Counted from the first letter of the stretch, positions 7,898-17,348 are shown. The stretch is 64,000 nt of DNA from Mycolicibacterium sp. S2-37 (GCF_017352375.1 NZ_JAFEVR010000004.1:434001-498000), one strand, 5' to 3'. Made by a program: numbers and translations. Notes: a model not told the origin generated them from the letters alone.

Positions 7898-8142
7898 ACG
7901 CCGAGCACCGACCCAGCCACCCCGACCTGCTGGCCCTCGGCGAAATCATCGCTGAGTTCGACCAGGGCGGCGACACCACCAAGGACGGCATCGCTGAGGT
8001 CATTGACCCCATGTCGGTGGTCTACGTCGCCCACTCAAGAGCTAAGCGGTTCAGCGACATTCCTGCCGAGATCAACGCGATGGGACCGTTGTGGGTGGAG
8101 GGATTCCTAGCCGGCGTCGAATGGCAGAAGCGTCGTGCTTAA
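7894..8142 (+). CDS. Hypothetical phage protein
   Basis: 82 aa from ATG 7894 (ATGA overlap). Helical C-terminus ending WVEGFLAGVEWQKRRA. Unknown. Confidence 0.6.
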   Translation: MNAEHRPSHPDLLALGEIIAEFDQGGDTTKDGIAEVIDPMSVVYVAHSRAKRFSDIPAEINAMGPLWVEGFLAGVEWQKRRA

Positions 8143-8332
8143 CTGCATCGAATGCTTCTGCCGCGCAGGCATTCACCGGGACGCGGTGTTCGTCGTCAAC
8201 GGCCAGTCCGTCTGCCAGAAGCACATCAGCATCGTCATCGCCGCCATGGGTAAGACGAAGGCCTACACCTGGGCGCTCAGCGACTCCGAGCCTGTGGCAA
8301 CGGATTCCGGTGCGATTGCGGCATCGGCCTGA
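8135..8332 (+). CDS. Small Cys-containing hypothetical protein
   Basis: 65 aa from GTG 8135, overlapping the previous gene by 8 bases. CIECFC and a later VCQKH suggest a small zinc site. Unknown. Confidence 0.5.
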   Translation: MLNCIECFCRAGIHRDAVFVVNGQSVCQKHISIVIAAMGKTKAYTWALSDSEPVATDSGAIAASA

Positions 8333-8354
8333 TAGTGGACAACGAGGAGGACTG

Positions 8355-8558
8355 ATGACGTCGGAGGACAAGGTGGTGACAGCCATCATGGTCGCACTCG
8401 TGCTGCTCTTCCTCGGGGCGATGGCGAGCTGTGTCAACGAGACGGCCGAGCGGCAGAGGGAGTACGACACGGTGAGCACCGAAGTGGTTCCCGACCCTCG
8501 CGGCTACGGCGACTGCGTCGTCTTCCGCCAGCATGGCGACATGTGGGCGACGTGCTGA
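8355..8558 (+). CDS. Membrane-anchored or lipoprotein-like small protein
   Basis: 67 aa; GAGGAGG precedes ATG 8355. Residues 8-26 are strongly hydrophobic and end LGAMASC, close to a lipobox, so the mature protein may be lipidated at that Cys or remain a signal-anchored membrane protein. The periplasmic side contains two further Cys. Confidence 0.55.
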   Translation: MTSEDKVVTAIMVALVLLFLGAMASCVNETAERQREYDTVSTEVVPDPRGYGDCVVFRQHGDMWATC

Positions 8559-8797
8559 TGAAGCCGGTGATCCGCAACCTCGGCCAGAAGCCTGCCCACG
8601 ACCTAAACCGTGGCGACTGGTTCATCTTCAACGACGACGACACCTACCAGGTCGCGCAGCTGGCTGGCTGGAAGGACGCGAGCGAGTATTTCGACCTGCG
8701 GTCGGCGCGTGTGACCATCAACGGCGCGGAGGTCGAGCGCGAGTTCTGGAGCCACGAGAACGTGACCAAGGTCGACGTGGTGCTGGAGCTGGCGTGA
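8558..8797 (+). CDS. Hypothetical phage protein
   Basis: 79 aa; ATG 8558 overlaps the previous stop (TGATG). Beta-rich with NRGDWFIFNDDDTYQVAQL, resembling a small SH3-like barrel. Unknown. Confidence 0.6.
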   Translation: MKPVIRNLGQKPAHDLNRGDWFIFNDDDTYQVAQLAGWKDASEYFDLRSARVTINGAEVEREFWSHENVTKVDVVLELA

Positions 8798-9003
8798 GGC
8801 ACATGGACACCGACAAGCCTCACCGCTGCCCGGGGTGCTGGCGGGTGTGGACCTACTACCCCGACAAGAGCCGCAAGTACGGCTGGCGGTGGTTCGGGGT
8901 GGGTGGACGCATCCGCTGGTGGCACAAGATCCTGTGGTGGCGCTGCCCCTACTGCGGGCTGAGATTCGCCGCCTGGGGAGGTGAGCACGTGAACTGTTGT
9001 TGA
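8794..9003 (+). CDS. Zinc-ribbon protein
   Basis: 69 aa from GTG 8794 (GTGA overlap). CPGC and CPYC pairs flank a Trp-rich middle (WRWFGVGGRIRWWHKILWW). Ends CC. Last gene of the left operon. Confidence 0.6.
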   Translation: MRHMDTDKPHRCPGCWRVWTYYPDKSRKYGWRWFGVGGRIRWWHKILWWRCPYCGLRFAAWGGEHVNCC

Positions 9004-9239
9004 TGTCGACGGCTATCACGTCAAATACTCGCGCCAATAGCGGCAGCCGAATTCTGAGATAAGCTAGCAAACTTGGTGATACGGAAGCCTGGCAATGTAA
9101 GAGTACTTATGAATTTGCAACCTCAAACATTAGCCAGCTTCTTCTCAGGTTCCACTCACATTCGTCAAATCTCGGTGTTAAGTTAGCGAAGCTCCCTTCA
9201 GCAAGCACTTTTTAACCGAATTCAAGGAGAGGATTCACA
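9004..9239. other. Intergenic region before PGRS gene
   Basis: 236 bases, noticeably more AT-rich than the flanks, with no convincing small gene. TTGGTG-17-TGTAAG near 9075-9103 is a possible promoter for the gene at 9240 but is not strong. The ribosome site AAGGAGAGG lies just before TTG 9240. Confidence 0.4.
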
Positions 9240-11444
9240 TTGCCCACACATCGCAAACCCGCTCGGCTGTCCGCACGGACCTTCGTGGCTGCCATCGGAG
9301 GCGCGGGCCTGGTTCTATGCGCCCCCGCCGCTGCTCTTCTCACCACTCCGGCGCAGGCACAGGCACAGACCGACCTCGCCAGCAACTTCTTTGGCGGGGG
9401 GTTCGACCCGGCCAACCTCCTTGACCCGGTCTTTGAAATCGCCGGGCTCATCCCCGTCGTCAACATCTTCATCGGCAACGGCATCGACGGCACGGCAGCC
9501 AATCCCAATGGCGGCAATGCCGGATTCCTCGCCGGCAATGGCGGTGATGGATATTCCTACGCCGCCCCCCCGATTGAGGGCGGTGTAGCCGGTTTCCGTG
9601 GTGGTAATGGCGGAAACGGTGGCTTCTTCATCGGCAATGGTGGCAACGGCGGCAATGGTTCGGCCGGCGCGGCAGGCATCGACGGCACCACACCCGAAAC
9701 GCTCGGAGCAAACGGCACCGATGGCGGTGCGGGCGGTGCTGGCGGCGACGGTGGCGACGGTGGCGACGGCAGCCTGATCTTCGGACGTGGCGGCAATGCC
9801 GGCAATGGCGCTAACGGTGGTCGCGGTGGTAACGGTGGCGCGGGCGCTCAAGGCGCAAGGGGTAGCGAGATCGGCACCCTTGACGGCGGCAAGGGTGGCA
9901 ATGGTGGAAACGGTGGGGCGGGTGGCGCTGCTGGCGTCGCTGGCACCCCGGGTACGGGCGCCACGCTCTTCTTCATCGGCAACGCAGGCGCACCGGGGGC
10001 CAACGGAAAGGCCGGGCCTGCGGGCAACGGTGGCGCTGGCGGTATCGGTGGCACGGGCGCGTCGGGCACGATGACCAATGCGGTCGGCAACGGTGGCCTC
10101 GGCGGCGACGGCGGCGCTGGCGGTCCCGGCAACGACGACAACCCCGGTGGCAACGGCGGCGTCGGTGGCCAGGGTGGAACTGGCGGCACGGGCTACACCG
10201 ATACCACCAATCCCTACGCGGGTGCTGGTGGCTACGGCGGCCAGGGTGGCAAGGGTGGCAAGGGTACTGACGGCGGCCTCTTTGGCAACGGCGGTGCGGG
10301 CGGCGTCGGCGGCGCTGGCTGGTTCGCCGGCAACACCCTCGCGACCCCGATTCAAGGCGGTAAGGGTGGCGCAGGTGGAGCCGGCGGTGTCGGTACGGCC
10401 ACGGCCGCAGGCCTCGGTGGCGGCGGTGGCGGCGGTGGCGGTGCAGGCCTTCTCAGCCTTATCAACGGCGCCACACAGGCCAATGTCACCGGCTCCTCGG
10501 CCACCGGCGGTGACGGCGGTAAGGGCGGCGACGGAACGACTACAGCAGCGGGTGGTCGAGGCGGCCAGGGCGGTGGCGCGATCATCACCGCTGACGGCGC
10601 GGCCAGTTCCGTGAACGGCACAGCGGTCGGTGGCGCTGGCGGTGCCGGCGGGATGTACGGCGGTGAGGGTGGTAACGGTGGGCTCGCCTACCTCCAGGCG
10701 AGCCCTGACGCCAACGGCAAGGCCGCAGGACAGACCCTCGGTGGTGTCGTCGGTAACGCGGCCAATCGTGCATTCGCCTTCGGCGGTGCCGGTGGTGCGG
10801 GTATCAACGGCGGTGCGGGCGGTAATGGCGGCTACGGCGGCCTTGAGGCCGGCGAGGGTGGCCTGTCCTACGGCACGTCAACCGGCGGCAACGGCGGGAC
10901 AGGCACCAACGGCGGCAGGGGCGGTAACGGCGGTGGCTCCGGCATTCAGAGCGCCAAGGTCACCAGTGGCGTCGGTGGTTCAGGTGGCGTCGCAAGCGGC
11001 ACGTCAACCGGCGGCAACGGCGGCAATGCTGTAAACGGCGGTCTGGGCGGCAATAGCAGCTCGTCGCTGATCGGGGCTGGCGGTGCGGGCTCGTCGGCAA
11101 ACGGCGTGTCCGTGAGCGGCGCGGGTGGCGATGCTGACGGTGTGGGCAGTGTGGGTGGCGTAGGAGCGAACAGCCGCATCGCTGCACTGGCTGACGGTGT
11201 CACCGTGGAGGATTCGGCAGCGACCGGTGGCACAGGCGGTAGCGGTATCTCCGGTGGCACCGGTGGTCGCGGTGGTGACGGCAACGTCGTGGCCACCACG
11301 GGCGCAGTGACCGGCGCGAGCGCGACCGGTGGCCGCGGTGGCAACGGCACCGGCGTGGGCAACACGGGCGGCCAAGGTGGCGTTTCCAACAACACCACCA
11401 GCGACACCAGCGACACCGGTACGCCGGGGGTGAACAACCCTTAA
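9240..11444 (+). CDS. Secreted PGRS (Gly-Gly-Asn repeat) protein
   Basis: 734 aa from TTG 9240 with AAGGAGAGG upstream. Residues 1-42 form a Sec signal peptide: basic start, hydrophobic core [20 protein letters not shown], and cleavage likely after AQAQA. About 45 residues follow ([30 protein letters not shown]), similar to the linker before PGRS tracts in mycobacteria, then roughly 600 residues of GGxGGxGG/GNGG repeats. It lacks the PE domain of classical PE_PGRS proteins and has a signal peptide instead. The PGRS fold is thought to form calcium-binding or polyglycine-helix sheets at the surface. It stands alone between the left operon and a terminator, so it is probably a separately expressed gene carried on the prophage. 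Confidence 0.9.
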   Translation: MPTHRKPARLSARTFVAAIGGAGLVLCAPAAALLTTPAQAQAQTDLASNFFGGGFDPANLLDPVFEIAGLIPVVNIFIGNGIDGTAANPNGGNAGFLAGNGGDGYSYAAPPIEGGVAGFRGGNGGNGGFFIGNGGNGGNGSAGAAGIDGTTPETLGANGTDGGAGGAGGDGGDGGDGSLIFGRGGNAGNGANGGRGGNGGAGAQGARGSEIGTLDGGKGGNGGNGGAGGAAGVAGTPGTGATLFFIGNAGAPGANGKAGPAGNGGAGGIGGTGASGTMTNAVGNGGLGGDGGAGGPGNDDNPGGNGGVGGQGGTGGTGYTDTTNPYAGAGGYGGQGGKGGKGTDGGLFGNGGAGGVGGAGWFAGNTLATPIQGGKGGAGGAGGVGTATAAGLGGGGGGGGGAGLLSLINGATQANVTGSSATGGDGGKGGDGTTTAAGGRGGQGGGAIITADGAASSVNGTAVGGAGGAGGMYGGEGGNGGLAYLQASPDANGKAAGQTLGGVVGNAANRAFAFGGAGGAGINGGAGGNGGYGGLEAGEGGLSYGTSTGGNGGTGTNGGRGGNGGGSGIQSAKVTSGVGGSGGVASGTSTGGNGGNAVNGGLGGNSSSSLIGAGGAGSSANGVSVSGAGGDADGVGSVGGVGANSRIAALADGVTVEDSAATGGTGGSGISGGTGGRGGDGNVVATTGAVTGASATGGRGGNGTGVGNTGGQGGVSNNTTSDTSDTGTPGVNNP

Positions 11445-11471
11445 CCCCCTTGCCTGTTAGGTGAGCGAAAG

Positions 11472-11498
11472 ACCCCCTCCCGCTGCGCCGGAGGGGGT
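11472..11498. terminator. Bidirectional terminator hairpin
   Basis: CCCCCTCC (473-480) pairs with GGAGGGGG (490-497) around a 9-base loop, followed by TTCTTTC. It separates the convergent PGRS and GH172-like genes. Confidence 0.7.
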
Positions 11499-11511
11499 TC
11501 TTTCATGCCCT

Positions 11512-13491
11512 CTACTGTTGAACGGTTCGAGTCACCAACTGGCGGATGACCAGGTTGTCGAACTCTGCGTCGGCTGTCCATGCGCCCATCGCCAGGCCGG
11601 TTTCGGTCTTACGTGGAATCCACGACCCAATGGGGGTCCACTCGCCTGGGTTGCGGGCATAGTAAGCGGTACTTCGGTTGCCAACCTTCATTACACCCAG
11701 TTCAATCCACTCGTTGATCAGGTCTCTGCCGCTGCCGATTTGCGTGACGAAGACCGTGTCGAAGTCGTCGCGCACCGAGATGTTCCAGCCGCCACTGCCG
11801 CTGCGCGTCAACTGCACGTGAATGGCGGAACCGAACCATGGCGACGGTGTGGCGCCCAAGGCGGCGATAGAGGCTTCCTGTTGGTTGGGATGCGCTGAGG
11901 TGATGCGACACCGCGTCGAGACGAAATAGTTCGCCGGAAGCGTCAGATTGAGTGGGGCGACACGCACGTCCTCATAGGCACTGCCTACGCCGTGAGCGAT
12001 GGTGATGGATGAACCGGTGGCGACGGCGGCGACTCGGTTTTCGTCCTGGTGCCAGTCGGCCGGGTTGAGTTCAGCCTGAGTGAAGTCGGTGTTGAATATG
12101 GTGGGGCCATCGAAGGTAAGGTACTCCCCGCCGCTGGCGGGCTCATCGAGCCACACGCCCGCATATCCGGCGAACGTCACTGTTGGTGAGGCGACAGTGG
12201 CCTGGCCGGGCTGCCCCGCCCAAGCGATAACCTTGATGCTGGAATCAAAGAAGATGGGGTCATCAACGAAGAATCGATACATCGAAATCGATTCGCCCGA
12301 TAGGTCTGTGGCTCCGGCTCGACCAGCGGGCCACCCCCCTACAGGCATCGAATACCAGCCGCCGTTGAAGGCATCTTCCCCGCCTGATGACGACCAGGAC
12401 GGGCATAGTTCGCCGTCGATGTAGATCTCGATGTTGCCTTCGAGGATAGGGGCGTCGTCCGGGCCGCCCGCGAAGGATACGTAGATCGACTCAAGCTGGC
12501 CGGAGCCATCTGTGTCGCAGATCGTGAGGGGTGTCTGCCTGGGGTGCTCGGCTACTCGCTCACCGATCAGGGTGTAGGACAACTGCTGATCGCCGAACGA
12601 CGCGAAACTGTCGACCGTCGAATAGCTTGCCTGGCCGTAAAAGATTGAGTCCGTGTCGGTTTGATTCTCGACCTCGACCCGCATGTACTCCTGGAACGGA
12701 GCGTGGAGGTAGCGATACCCCGACGTGGCGTCGGGGGTGCGGCTAGTGCGGCCCACACGGGGGGTCGCAAAGACATTCGCGCGCCCTGCCGCGCAGAAGA
12801 AGTCGCCCAACGCCATGTCGACCACTGGGGTCGCTGCGTTGTCGATGTAGATGCGGATGATGCCCCCGAGTTCCAGGAAGCCATCCATATCCTCGGTTTG
12901 CGCGCCGGCCATCCAAATGTGACTGAGCACGCCTGGGCTGTTGCGGACCTCTGCGAGTACCACGGCTTTCGCGCCGGCGGGCGCGGTGAGTGGCGCGCGG
13001 GCGGTGGCGACCTCCTGATTCACGCTGTAAGACCGCTGGCCCGGGCGGCGGCGGGGGAATCCACTATCTCCTGCTGGCGCGCTACCGCCAATGGCCGAAT
13101 AGGCGTAGGTGGTCTGGTTGCCATCGGAATCGGTGCCGTAGAGGCGGTTAGCCGTCGAGACCTTGTCCACCTTAGCGGTGTTCTCCGTGGTCACGCCCAC
13201 ATAGCTGCCGGCGGCGCTGCTCCACCGGTATAGCAGTCCGGTATCCTCGGCGAGGTATAGGAAATCCTCGGAGCCGGAGGGCGGAAACTGGACGCGCCTG
13301 TCGTAAGACAGTGTCGCGACTCGGGACTGAGACGCTGGACCGGGGGTCGGCCCATTGACACGAATGACTTTGCCGTACAAGGCGCTTGCCTGGGCGGGCG
13401 TCAGGTCGATAACTCTGTCAGGCTCGGTGATACTGATGACCGTGTTGCCCGAAACGTAGGACACCGGCACCAAGGTGCGGTACAGAGCCAT
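11512..13491 (-). CDS. Virion-type protein with GH172/DUF2961-like glycosidase region
   Basis: 659 aa. Residues 1-140 resemble phage fibre or tail attachment modules (ITEPDRVIDLTPAQASALYG; FLYLAEDTGLLYRW). Residues about 145-445 match the two-jelly-roll DUF2961/GH172 layout: GVLSHIWM; IRIYIDN...GDFF; LHAPFQEYMRVEVEN; LEGNIEIYIDGE; SSGGEDAF; YRFFVDDPIFF. The Glu in LEGN and the Glu in GGED are 21 residues apart, the spacing I recall for the GH172 acid/base and nucleophile pair. The C-terminal 200 residues look like a concanavalin/LamG lectin domain. GH172 enzymes include exo-arabinofuranosidases acting on mycobacterial D-arabinan, so envelope arabinan is the likely substrate; this is inferred. 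Confidence 0.82.
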   Translation of the reverse strand: MALYRTLVPVSYVSGNTVISITEPDRVIDLTPAQASALYGKVIRVNGPTPGPASQSRVATLSYDRRVQFPPSGSEDFLYLAEDTGLLYRWSSAAGSYVGVTTENTAKVDKVSTANRLYGTDSDGNQTTYAYSAIGGSAPAGDSGFPRRRPGQRSYSVNQEVATARAPLTAPAGAKAVVLAEVRNSPGVLSHIWMAGAQTEDMDGFLELGGIIRIYIDNAATPVVDMALGDFFCAAGRANVFATPRVGRTSRTPDATSGYRYLHAPFQEYMRVEVENQTDTDSIFYGQASYSTVDSFASFGDQQLSYTLIGERVAEHPRQTPLTICDTDGSGQLESIYVSFAGGPDDAPILEGNIEIYIDGELCPSWSSSGGEDAFNGGWYSMPVGGWPAGRAGATDLSGESISMYRFFVDDPIFFDSSIKVIAWAGQPGQATVASPTVTFAGYAGVWLDEPASGGEYLTFDGPTIFNTDFTQAELNPADWHQDENRVAAVATGSSITIAHGVGSAYEDVRVAPLNLTLPANYFVSTRCRITSAHPNQQEASIAALGATPSPWFGSAIHVQLTRSGSGGWNISVRDDFDTVFVTQIGSGRDLINEWIELGVMKVGNRSTAYYARNPGEWTPIGSWIPRKTETGLAMGAWTADAEFDNLVIRQLVTRTVQQ

Positions 13492-13565
13492 GATGGGTAA
13501 CCTCTATTCAGTTGTGTTATTTAAGAATGTGACGGGATATGCGTGGGGAGAGAGAGAAGAGACGG

Positions 13566-13688
13566 CTAAGCAGCCTTATTGGCGCGCCATCTTCGTGATG
13601 CGTTTCTGGCCCCGAAGAATTCCTCTCGGCGGCGGCTAATCCACTGGCGTTGAAATTCTCGTTGCTTAGTTCTATCTTTGTATGGCAT
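13566..13688 (-). pseudogene. Truncated HNH endonuclease N-terminus
   Basis: 40 aa, MPYKDRTKQREFQRQWISRR, matches the basic leader typical of phage HNH nucleases, but the frame stops before any zinc cysteines or HNH residues. Probably a decayed insertion just downstream of the tRNA-Gln gene. Confidence 0.5.
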
Positions 13689-13691
13689 AAG

Positions 13692-13764
13692 CTCCCCATC
13701 CAGGATTTGAACCTAGATTCCCGGAACCAGAGTCCGGTGTCTTGCCTGATTAGACCAACGGGGA
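13692..13764 (-). tRNA. tRNA-Gln (CTG)
   Basis: Complete cloverleaf: acceptor TCCCCGT/ATGGGGA, anticodon stem CCGGA/TCCGG around loop CTCTGGT (anticodon CTG), T-arm CTAGG-TTCAAAT-CCTGG, discriminator G. CCA is not encoded. Confidence 0.92.
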
Positions 13765-13862
13765 ACGCGGTTGCTATTTGTAAAGCGGCGCAACGGCAAA
13801 CCGCTTAGTTCTTAAGTTACTGACCGCATCTCTCCGCTGCGCGAACTCCGCTGAGCCACTGA

Positions 13863-14012
13863 TCATCTCCATGGCGACTCCCAGCTGTCAAAGAGGGGCC
13901 AGTCGGAAATGTTGGTCAGGCAGTAGCGCGCACCGATGGCCTCTTCCCTGTCGGGAGACACCGGTCGGTGCCACACGACGATGATGGTGTCGCGCGCCGC
14001 CTCCCCCCACTC
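13863..14012 (-). CDS. Short conserved-looking phage protein, start unresolved
   Basis: The frame encodes EWGEAARDTIIVVWHRPVSP and on to DWPLFDSWESPWR, which reads as real protein. No ATG, GTG or TTG lies in frame near the beginning. GTG 14014 overlaps the upstream stop but is out of frame across a run of six G, where one extra G would restore it. Either a frameshift or an unusual start. Confidence 0.4.
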   Translation of the reverse strand, partial: EWGEAARDTIIVVWHRPVSPDREEAIGARYCLTNISDWPLFDSWESPWR

Positions 14013-14367
14013 ACGGCCCCTCCAGCGCGCAAATGGGGCAGTCGGCTTCCCCGAAGGGCCATGCAGGTTCAGGTCCAGGCGGCCCCCAATCAGATGTGAA
14101 GGCGACGCAGGTAACCCCTTTGAATCGGCCGCAGCAGACGCAGTGGGCTGCGGTGCCGATGAGCACGGCGCGCCCGTTGTTGATGCGCGGCCAGCCGTTG
14201 AGCCACGGGCGGGGTTCGCGGAGTTCTCTGTCGTCCCGTGCTTCTATGGCAGCAGCGGTTGCCTGCGCGGTGCGTGCTCGGGTGCGGGCCGCCATGCGCG
14301 CTTCCCAGGAGTCGGGCGCCTCTCCCTCGCTCACGGCTGAAGCACCATCAGGCAGTTGCTGTTCCAT
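14011..14367 (-). CDS. Hypothetical zinc-binding protein
   Basis: 118 aa from ATG 14367. The N-terminal half is Arg/Ala-rich and helical. The C-terminal half carries CVCC...C and CPIC, a probable zinc site. Confidence 0.55.
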   Translation of the reverse strand: MEQQLPDGASAVSEGEAPDSWEARMAARTRARTAQATAAAIEARDDRELREPRPWLNGWPRINNGRAVLIGTAAHCVCCGRFKGVTCVAFTSDWGPPGPEPAWPFGEADCPICALEGP

Positions 14368-14600
14368 ACCTGTATGGGTGCAGGGGGTGCGATCTGCTCC
14401 CCTTCTCGCGCCGGCCGCTGACCGTACGAAAGCACGTCACTCCGTGGGTGGCAGGAACCGACGTGGGCGTACAGCACGCGCTGCGTCCAGGCGCCGTCGA
14501 GACATTCGTAGCGCCACCCGCAAGCATGCGCGACGGTGTGGACCATTGGGTTGCGCTTAAAGAACCACATCAGCCTTCTTCTCGCGGAGCGTTTGGTCAT
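14331..14600 (-). CDS. Hypothetical basic protein
   Basis: 89 aa from ATG 14600, just after the RNR stop. Basic N-terminus (MTKRSARRRLMWFFKR). The end overlaps the next gene by 37 bases, so the true extent is uncertain. Confidence 0.5.
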   Translation of the reverse strand: MTKRSARRRLMWFFKRNPMVHTVAHACGWRYECLDGAWTQRVLYAHVGSCHPRSDVLSYGQRPAREGEQIAPPAPIQVWNSNCLMVLQP

Positions 14601-14606
14601 GTTAAC

Positions 14607-16646
14607 TCACTTAATGCCGCACGCGCCGCTAGCGCAGACCTCGTCCACGCCATCGGCTACCTGTTTGGCGGTCGCGTCTTCATACTGCTGCTTGGTGATT
14701 CGTTCGTACGGCGCCTGGGGGAAGCTGGCCTCCGGGAAGATCGTCGAACCCTTGATCCTGCCGGCGAAGCTCTTCAGCGCCTCGGCGACGTCGTTAGCGG
14801 AGTAGGTGGTCGGATCGACATTGGCAGTGAAGGACACTGCGTTGTCAGCCCAGAACCTCTGGTAGAGCGCCTGGAACTCCAGGAGTTGTTGCAGTGTCAG
14901 GTCATTCGCTGATTCGACAATGTCCTCCGCCTCGTCGCCGTAGATGTCGACCACCGCCTGAACTAGGGAGTCCTTCGTCGGGATCGTCACCACCGCGGTG
15001 TTCGGCGCGAACAGGTCATCCTCGGTGTCGTAGCCCTGATCAGCGAGGGCGAGAAGTGCAGCCATGTCGGCATGCTTGTTGAAGCGCACGCGACGGTAGA
15101 AGTACTTCGAGAAGATCGGGTGGATACCCTCCGATACGCCAGGCATTTTCGACACCGTGCCCGTGGGGGCGATGGTCCGCTTCTTGACGGGGATCGGGAT
15201 GCGCAGGTCGTGGCAGAACTTCTCAGCCGCGAGGTCGACCTGATCGGCTAGATCCTGTAGCAGCCAGCGGAAGTCGCTCTGGATACTGGTCGCCTCGGAG
15301 TAGCGCTCACCGCGCATCGCCAGGTAGGAGGCGACGCCCAGATGACCCACGCCGATTCGACGGTTGCGGTCCAGGACCTCGCGGCTCTTCGGGTCGGCGA
15401 CCGCTGAGAAGGTGGCGCGGATCAGGAACCGTGTCATCAGTCGATGGGCCAGGTCCAGGTCCTCATAGTCGGTGTCGCCGGTCGGGGTGACGAAGCTGGC
15501 CAGGTTGATATGGCCGAGATTGCAGGGCTCCCATGGTTCCAGGGTGACCTCGCCGCACGGATTCGTGCACACCACGCGGTTAGGCTCCCCCACATTCGAG
15601 AGGCTGGAATCCCACATGCCAGGCTCCCCGTTGCGCACAGCACCCTCGGAGAGGAGTGCGAGCACCTGCTGCGCGTGGTCCCTCATCCCAATGGTGTACT
15701 TCTCGGGGTTGTTCACCACATCCCAGAACAGCTCGTCAACCTCGACGGAGATATTCGTCGTCCAGTGCTCGCCGGTCGAGGCCTTGATGTTGATGAACTC
15801 GCCGACCTGCTCGTCGCCCCAGTGCATCATCGACATCCGCGCGGAGCGTCGAACGCCGCCGGCCACCACGCACTGAGCGATGGCGTGATCGACCTCCATG
15901 GCGTCGAGCCCGGTCAGGGTCTCCCCAGCACGGTCAGAGAGCACTGCGCAGACTTTTTCGAGCATCTGCGCGAACGGCAGCGGGCCGCTGGCCTGTCCAC
16001 CGAAAGTCTTCAGCTTGGCGCCCTGCGGACGGATGCGAGACACGTCGTAGACGCGCTGGAAGTGGACCGTGTCGGTGCGGTAGTGGGTGTCGATCAGGTC
16101 GACGAGCGCCGCGGCCCAGCCCTCCCGAGAATCCTCGATCGCGAAGGCGCCGTCCCAGTCAGAGTCGTAGTGCTTGGACAGCACGCCGGCCTGGAGCATC
16201 GCATCGTAGTCGGGATGAGTATCGTCGCAGACGATCTCGACCTTCAGTGGATGAACCACCCGCGGGTACTGCGCCAGGTAGTGATTCGAGTAGTTGGCTC
16301 CGACTCCTCCGCCCTCCATGAGACGCATGAAGGTGAACTCGAAGTGGTCGGAGATGTTCGCCGGCCAACCGGCCACCCAGCAGTTGAAAAGGTGCTGAGC
16401 GTTCTTCACGCCCGACGCCCACAGATGCCGGCCGGCGGGGAGTAGCTTGAACTCGGTGATGAGGCGAATGAGGTTGTCGCGCTCGCCTTCAAGCTGGTAA
16501 CGCTCAGGAACTAGGGCCAAGTTACCGTCGACTACTCGTTCGACGGTCTCGGGCCAGGTCTCCTTCGACCCGTCAGGCTTGGTCCTGGAATACGTCCTGT
16601 TGTAAACCAGTTCGCCTGTTGGCCCCCAGTTGATATTGTCTGCCAC
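14607..16646 (-). CDS. nrdJ: Class II (adenosylcobalamin-dependent) ribonucleotide reductase
   Basis: 679 aa. Reduces ribonucleotides to deoxyribonucleotides using coenzyme B12. Visible landmarks: substrate-site Cys in [11 protein letters not shown], finger-loop radical Cys in [11 protein letters not shown], and the C-terminal redox pair CASGAC (CX4C), the arrangement of the monomeric Lactobacillus-type enzyme. Length fits that family. The GTG 16646 start has AGAGGA upstream. It needs no NrdB-like radical subunit, and none is present. Together with ThyX and the pyrophosphohydrolases it supplies dNTPs during lytic growth; it depends on host B12 synthesis or uptake. Confidence 0.97.
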   Translation of the reverse strand: MADNINWGPTGELVYNRTYSRTKPDGSKETWPETVERVVDGNLALVPERYQLEGERDNLIRLITEFKLLPAGRHLWASGVKNAQHLFNCWVAGWPANISDHFEFTFMRLMEGGGVGANYSNHYLAQYPRVVHPLKVEIVCDDTHPDYDAMLQAGVLSKHYDSDWDGAFAIEDSREGWAAALVDLIDTHYRTDTVHFQRVYDVSRIRPQGAKLKTFGGQASGPLPFAQMLEKVCAVLSDRAGETLTGLDAMEVDHAIAQCVVAGGVRRSARMSMMHWGDEQVGEFINIKASTGEHWTTNISVEVDELFWDVVNNPEKYTIGMRDHAQQVLALLSEGAVRNGEPGMWDSSLSNVGEPNRVVCTNPCGEVTLEPWEPCNLGHINLASFVTPTGDTDYEDLDLAHRLMTRFLIRATFSAVADPKSREVLDRNRRIGVGHLGVASYLAMRGERYSEATSIQSDFRWLLQDLADQVDLAAEKFCHDLRIPIPVKKRTIAPTGTVSKMPGVSEGIHPIFSKYFYRRVRFNKHADMAALLALADQGYDTEDDLFAPNTAVVTIPTKDSLVQAVVDIYGDEAEDIVESANDLTLQQLLEFQALYQRFWADNAVSFTANVDPTTYSANDVAEALKSFAGRIKGSTIFPEASFPQAPYERITKQQYEDATAKQVADGVDEVCASGACGIK

Positions 16647-16681
16647 TAAATCCTCTCGCTGTTTCTCTTTGTTCTATTCAG

Positions 16682-17002
16682 TTATCCTGAGCCGCCGCAT
16701 TCGCCGTTGTCGCAGCGAATATGGGCCCAGCGGGTGACCTCGCCGATGTTGACGCCGTGCAGGCCAAGCAGCAGATCCTTGACGATTCCTAGGCCGATGA
16801 ACCCGGCCGCGGTAGGCCTTACCCCTTCGCGCAGGAGAACGTCCACCACAGGCGTTACGAGCCGGGTGAGAACGGCATCGTGGTCGACCAGGGGGACCGG
16901 CTCACCGACGATGCCTCGGCCGAATCGGTCACCGGGCTTCAGGTCGAGGAGTTCGAGTTCCTCAGCGGTGAAGTTCCACACGGCCTCGGGAACCTCAGTC
17001 AC
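16682..17002 (-). CDS. Hypothetical phage protein
   Basis: 106 aa from GTG 17002. Hydrophobic central helices and a C-terminal Cys pair (CDNGEC). Ends 35 bases before the RNR start, so it is probably cotranscribed. Unknown. Confidence 0.6.
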   Translation of the reverse strand: MTEVPEAVWNFTAEELELLDLKPGDRFGRGIVGEPVPLVDHDAVLTRLVTPVVDVLLREGVRPTAAGFIGLGIVKDLLLGLHGVNIGEVTRWAHIRCDNGECGGSG

Positions 17003-17171
17003 TGAGGTCCTGGTACATCCATTCGATCTCCAGCAGCTCGTTGTAGCGCTCTGGGCTGATCATCACCGCGAGGGGCGGGGCGCCCTCCATGGCGTCGGTG
17101 GTGAAGCACCAGACCACCTCGCCCTGGCTCGCGGCCTCGTCGTCCATGAGGGTGTAGGCATCTTCGTTCAC
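16995..17171 (-). CDS. Small acidic hypothetical protein
   Basis: 58 aa from GTG 17171 with GAGGAGG immediately upstream. Contains MISPERYNELLEIEW, reminiscent of Phd/YefM-like antitoxin helices, but too short to assign. Confidence 0.5.
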   Translation of the reverse strand: MNEDAYTLMDDEAASQGEVVWCFTTDAMEGAPPLAVMISPERYNELLEIEWMYQDLSD

Positions 17172-17290
17172 GCCTCCTCCTCGTCCAGTAGGAGTTGGAT
17201 CTCGTCGAGCAGGACGTCGAGCGAGTCCATGCCCTTCCACTGTCTGCGGACCTCTTCCCGCTGTTCCGGGGTCATCTCGCTTGCTCTCAT
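17168..17290 (-). CDS. 40-aa acidic helical protein
   Basis: ATG 17290 with AAGGA upstream. Helical and acidic, ending LLLDEEEA. Couples to the next gene by GTGA overlap. First gene after the terminator at 17312. Confidence 0.5.
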   Translation of the reverse strand: MRASEMTPEQREEVRRQWKGMDSLDVLLDEIQLLLDEEEA

Positions 17291-17311
17291 GCAAATCCTT
17301 GGTCAGATACA

Positions 17312-17348
17312 ACAAAGCCCCCGAGCCATTGAGCACGGGGGGCTTTGT
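17312..17348. terminator. Terminator hairpin inside the minus-strand operon
   Basis: ACAAAGCCCCC (312-322) pairs with GGGGGCTTTGT (338-348). It precedes the gene at 17290 in the direction of transcription, so it would separate the RNR group from upstream genes or act as a partial attenuator. Confidence 0.7.

Noticed and set aside
9315..10355. Long minus-strand Ala/Thr/Ser-rich frame inside the PGRS gene
   Set aside because: The complement of GGN repeats is always open and Ala/Pro-rich. It has no independent support.
9787..11187. Repeat density inside the PGRS gene as a CRISPR-like array
   Set aside because: Repeats are 3 to 9 bases, irregular and coding for Gly-Gly-Asn; there are no unique spacers of constant length. 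No CRISPR array was seen anywhere in the window.
15444..16445. Long plus-strand open frame opposite the RNR gene
   Set aside because: It is the antisense shadow of nrdJ, with no ribosome site and Arg/His-rich composition typical of the complement of a high-GC gene.
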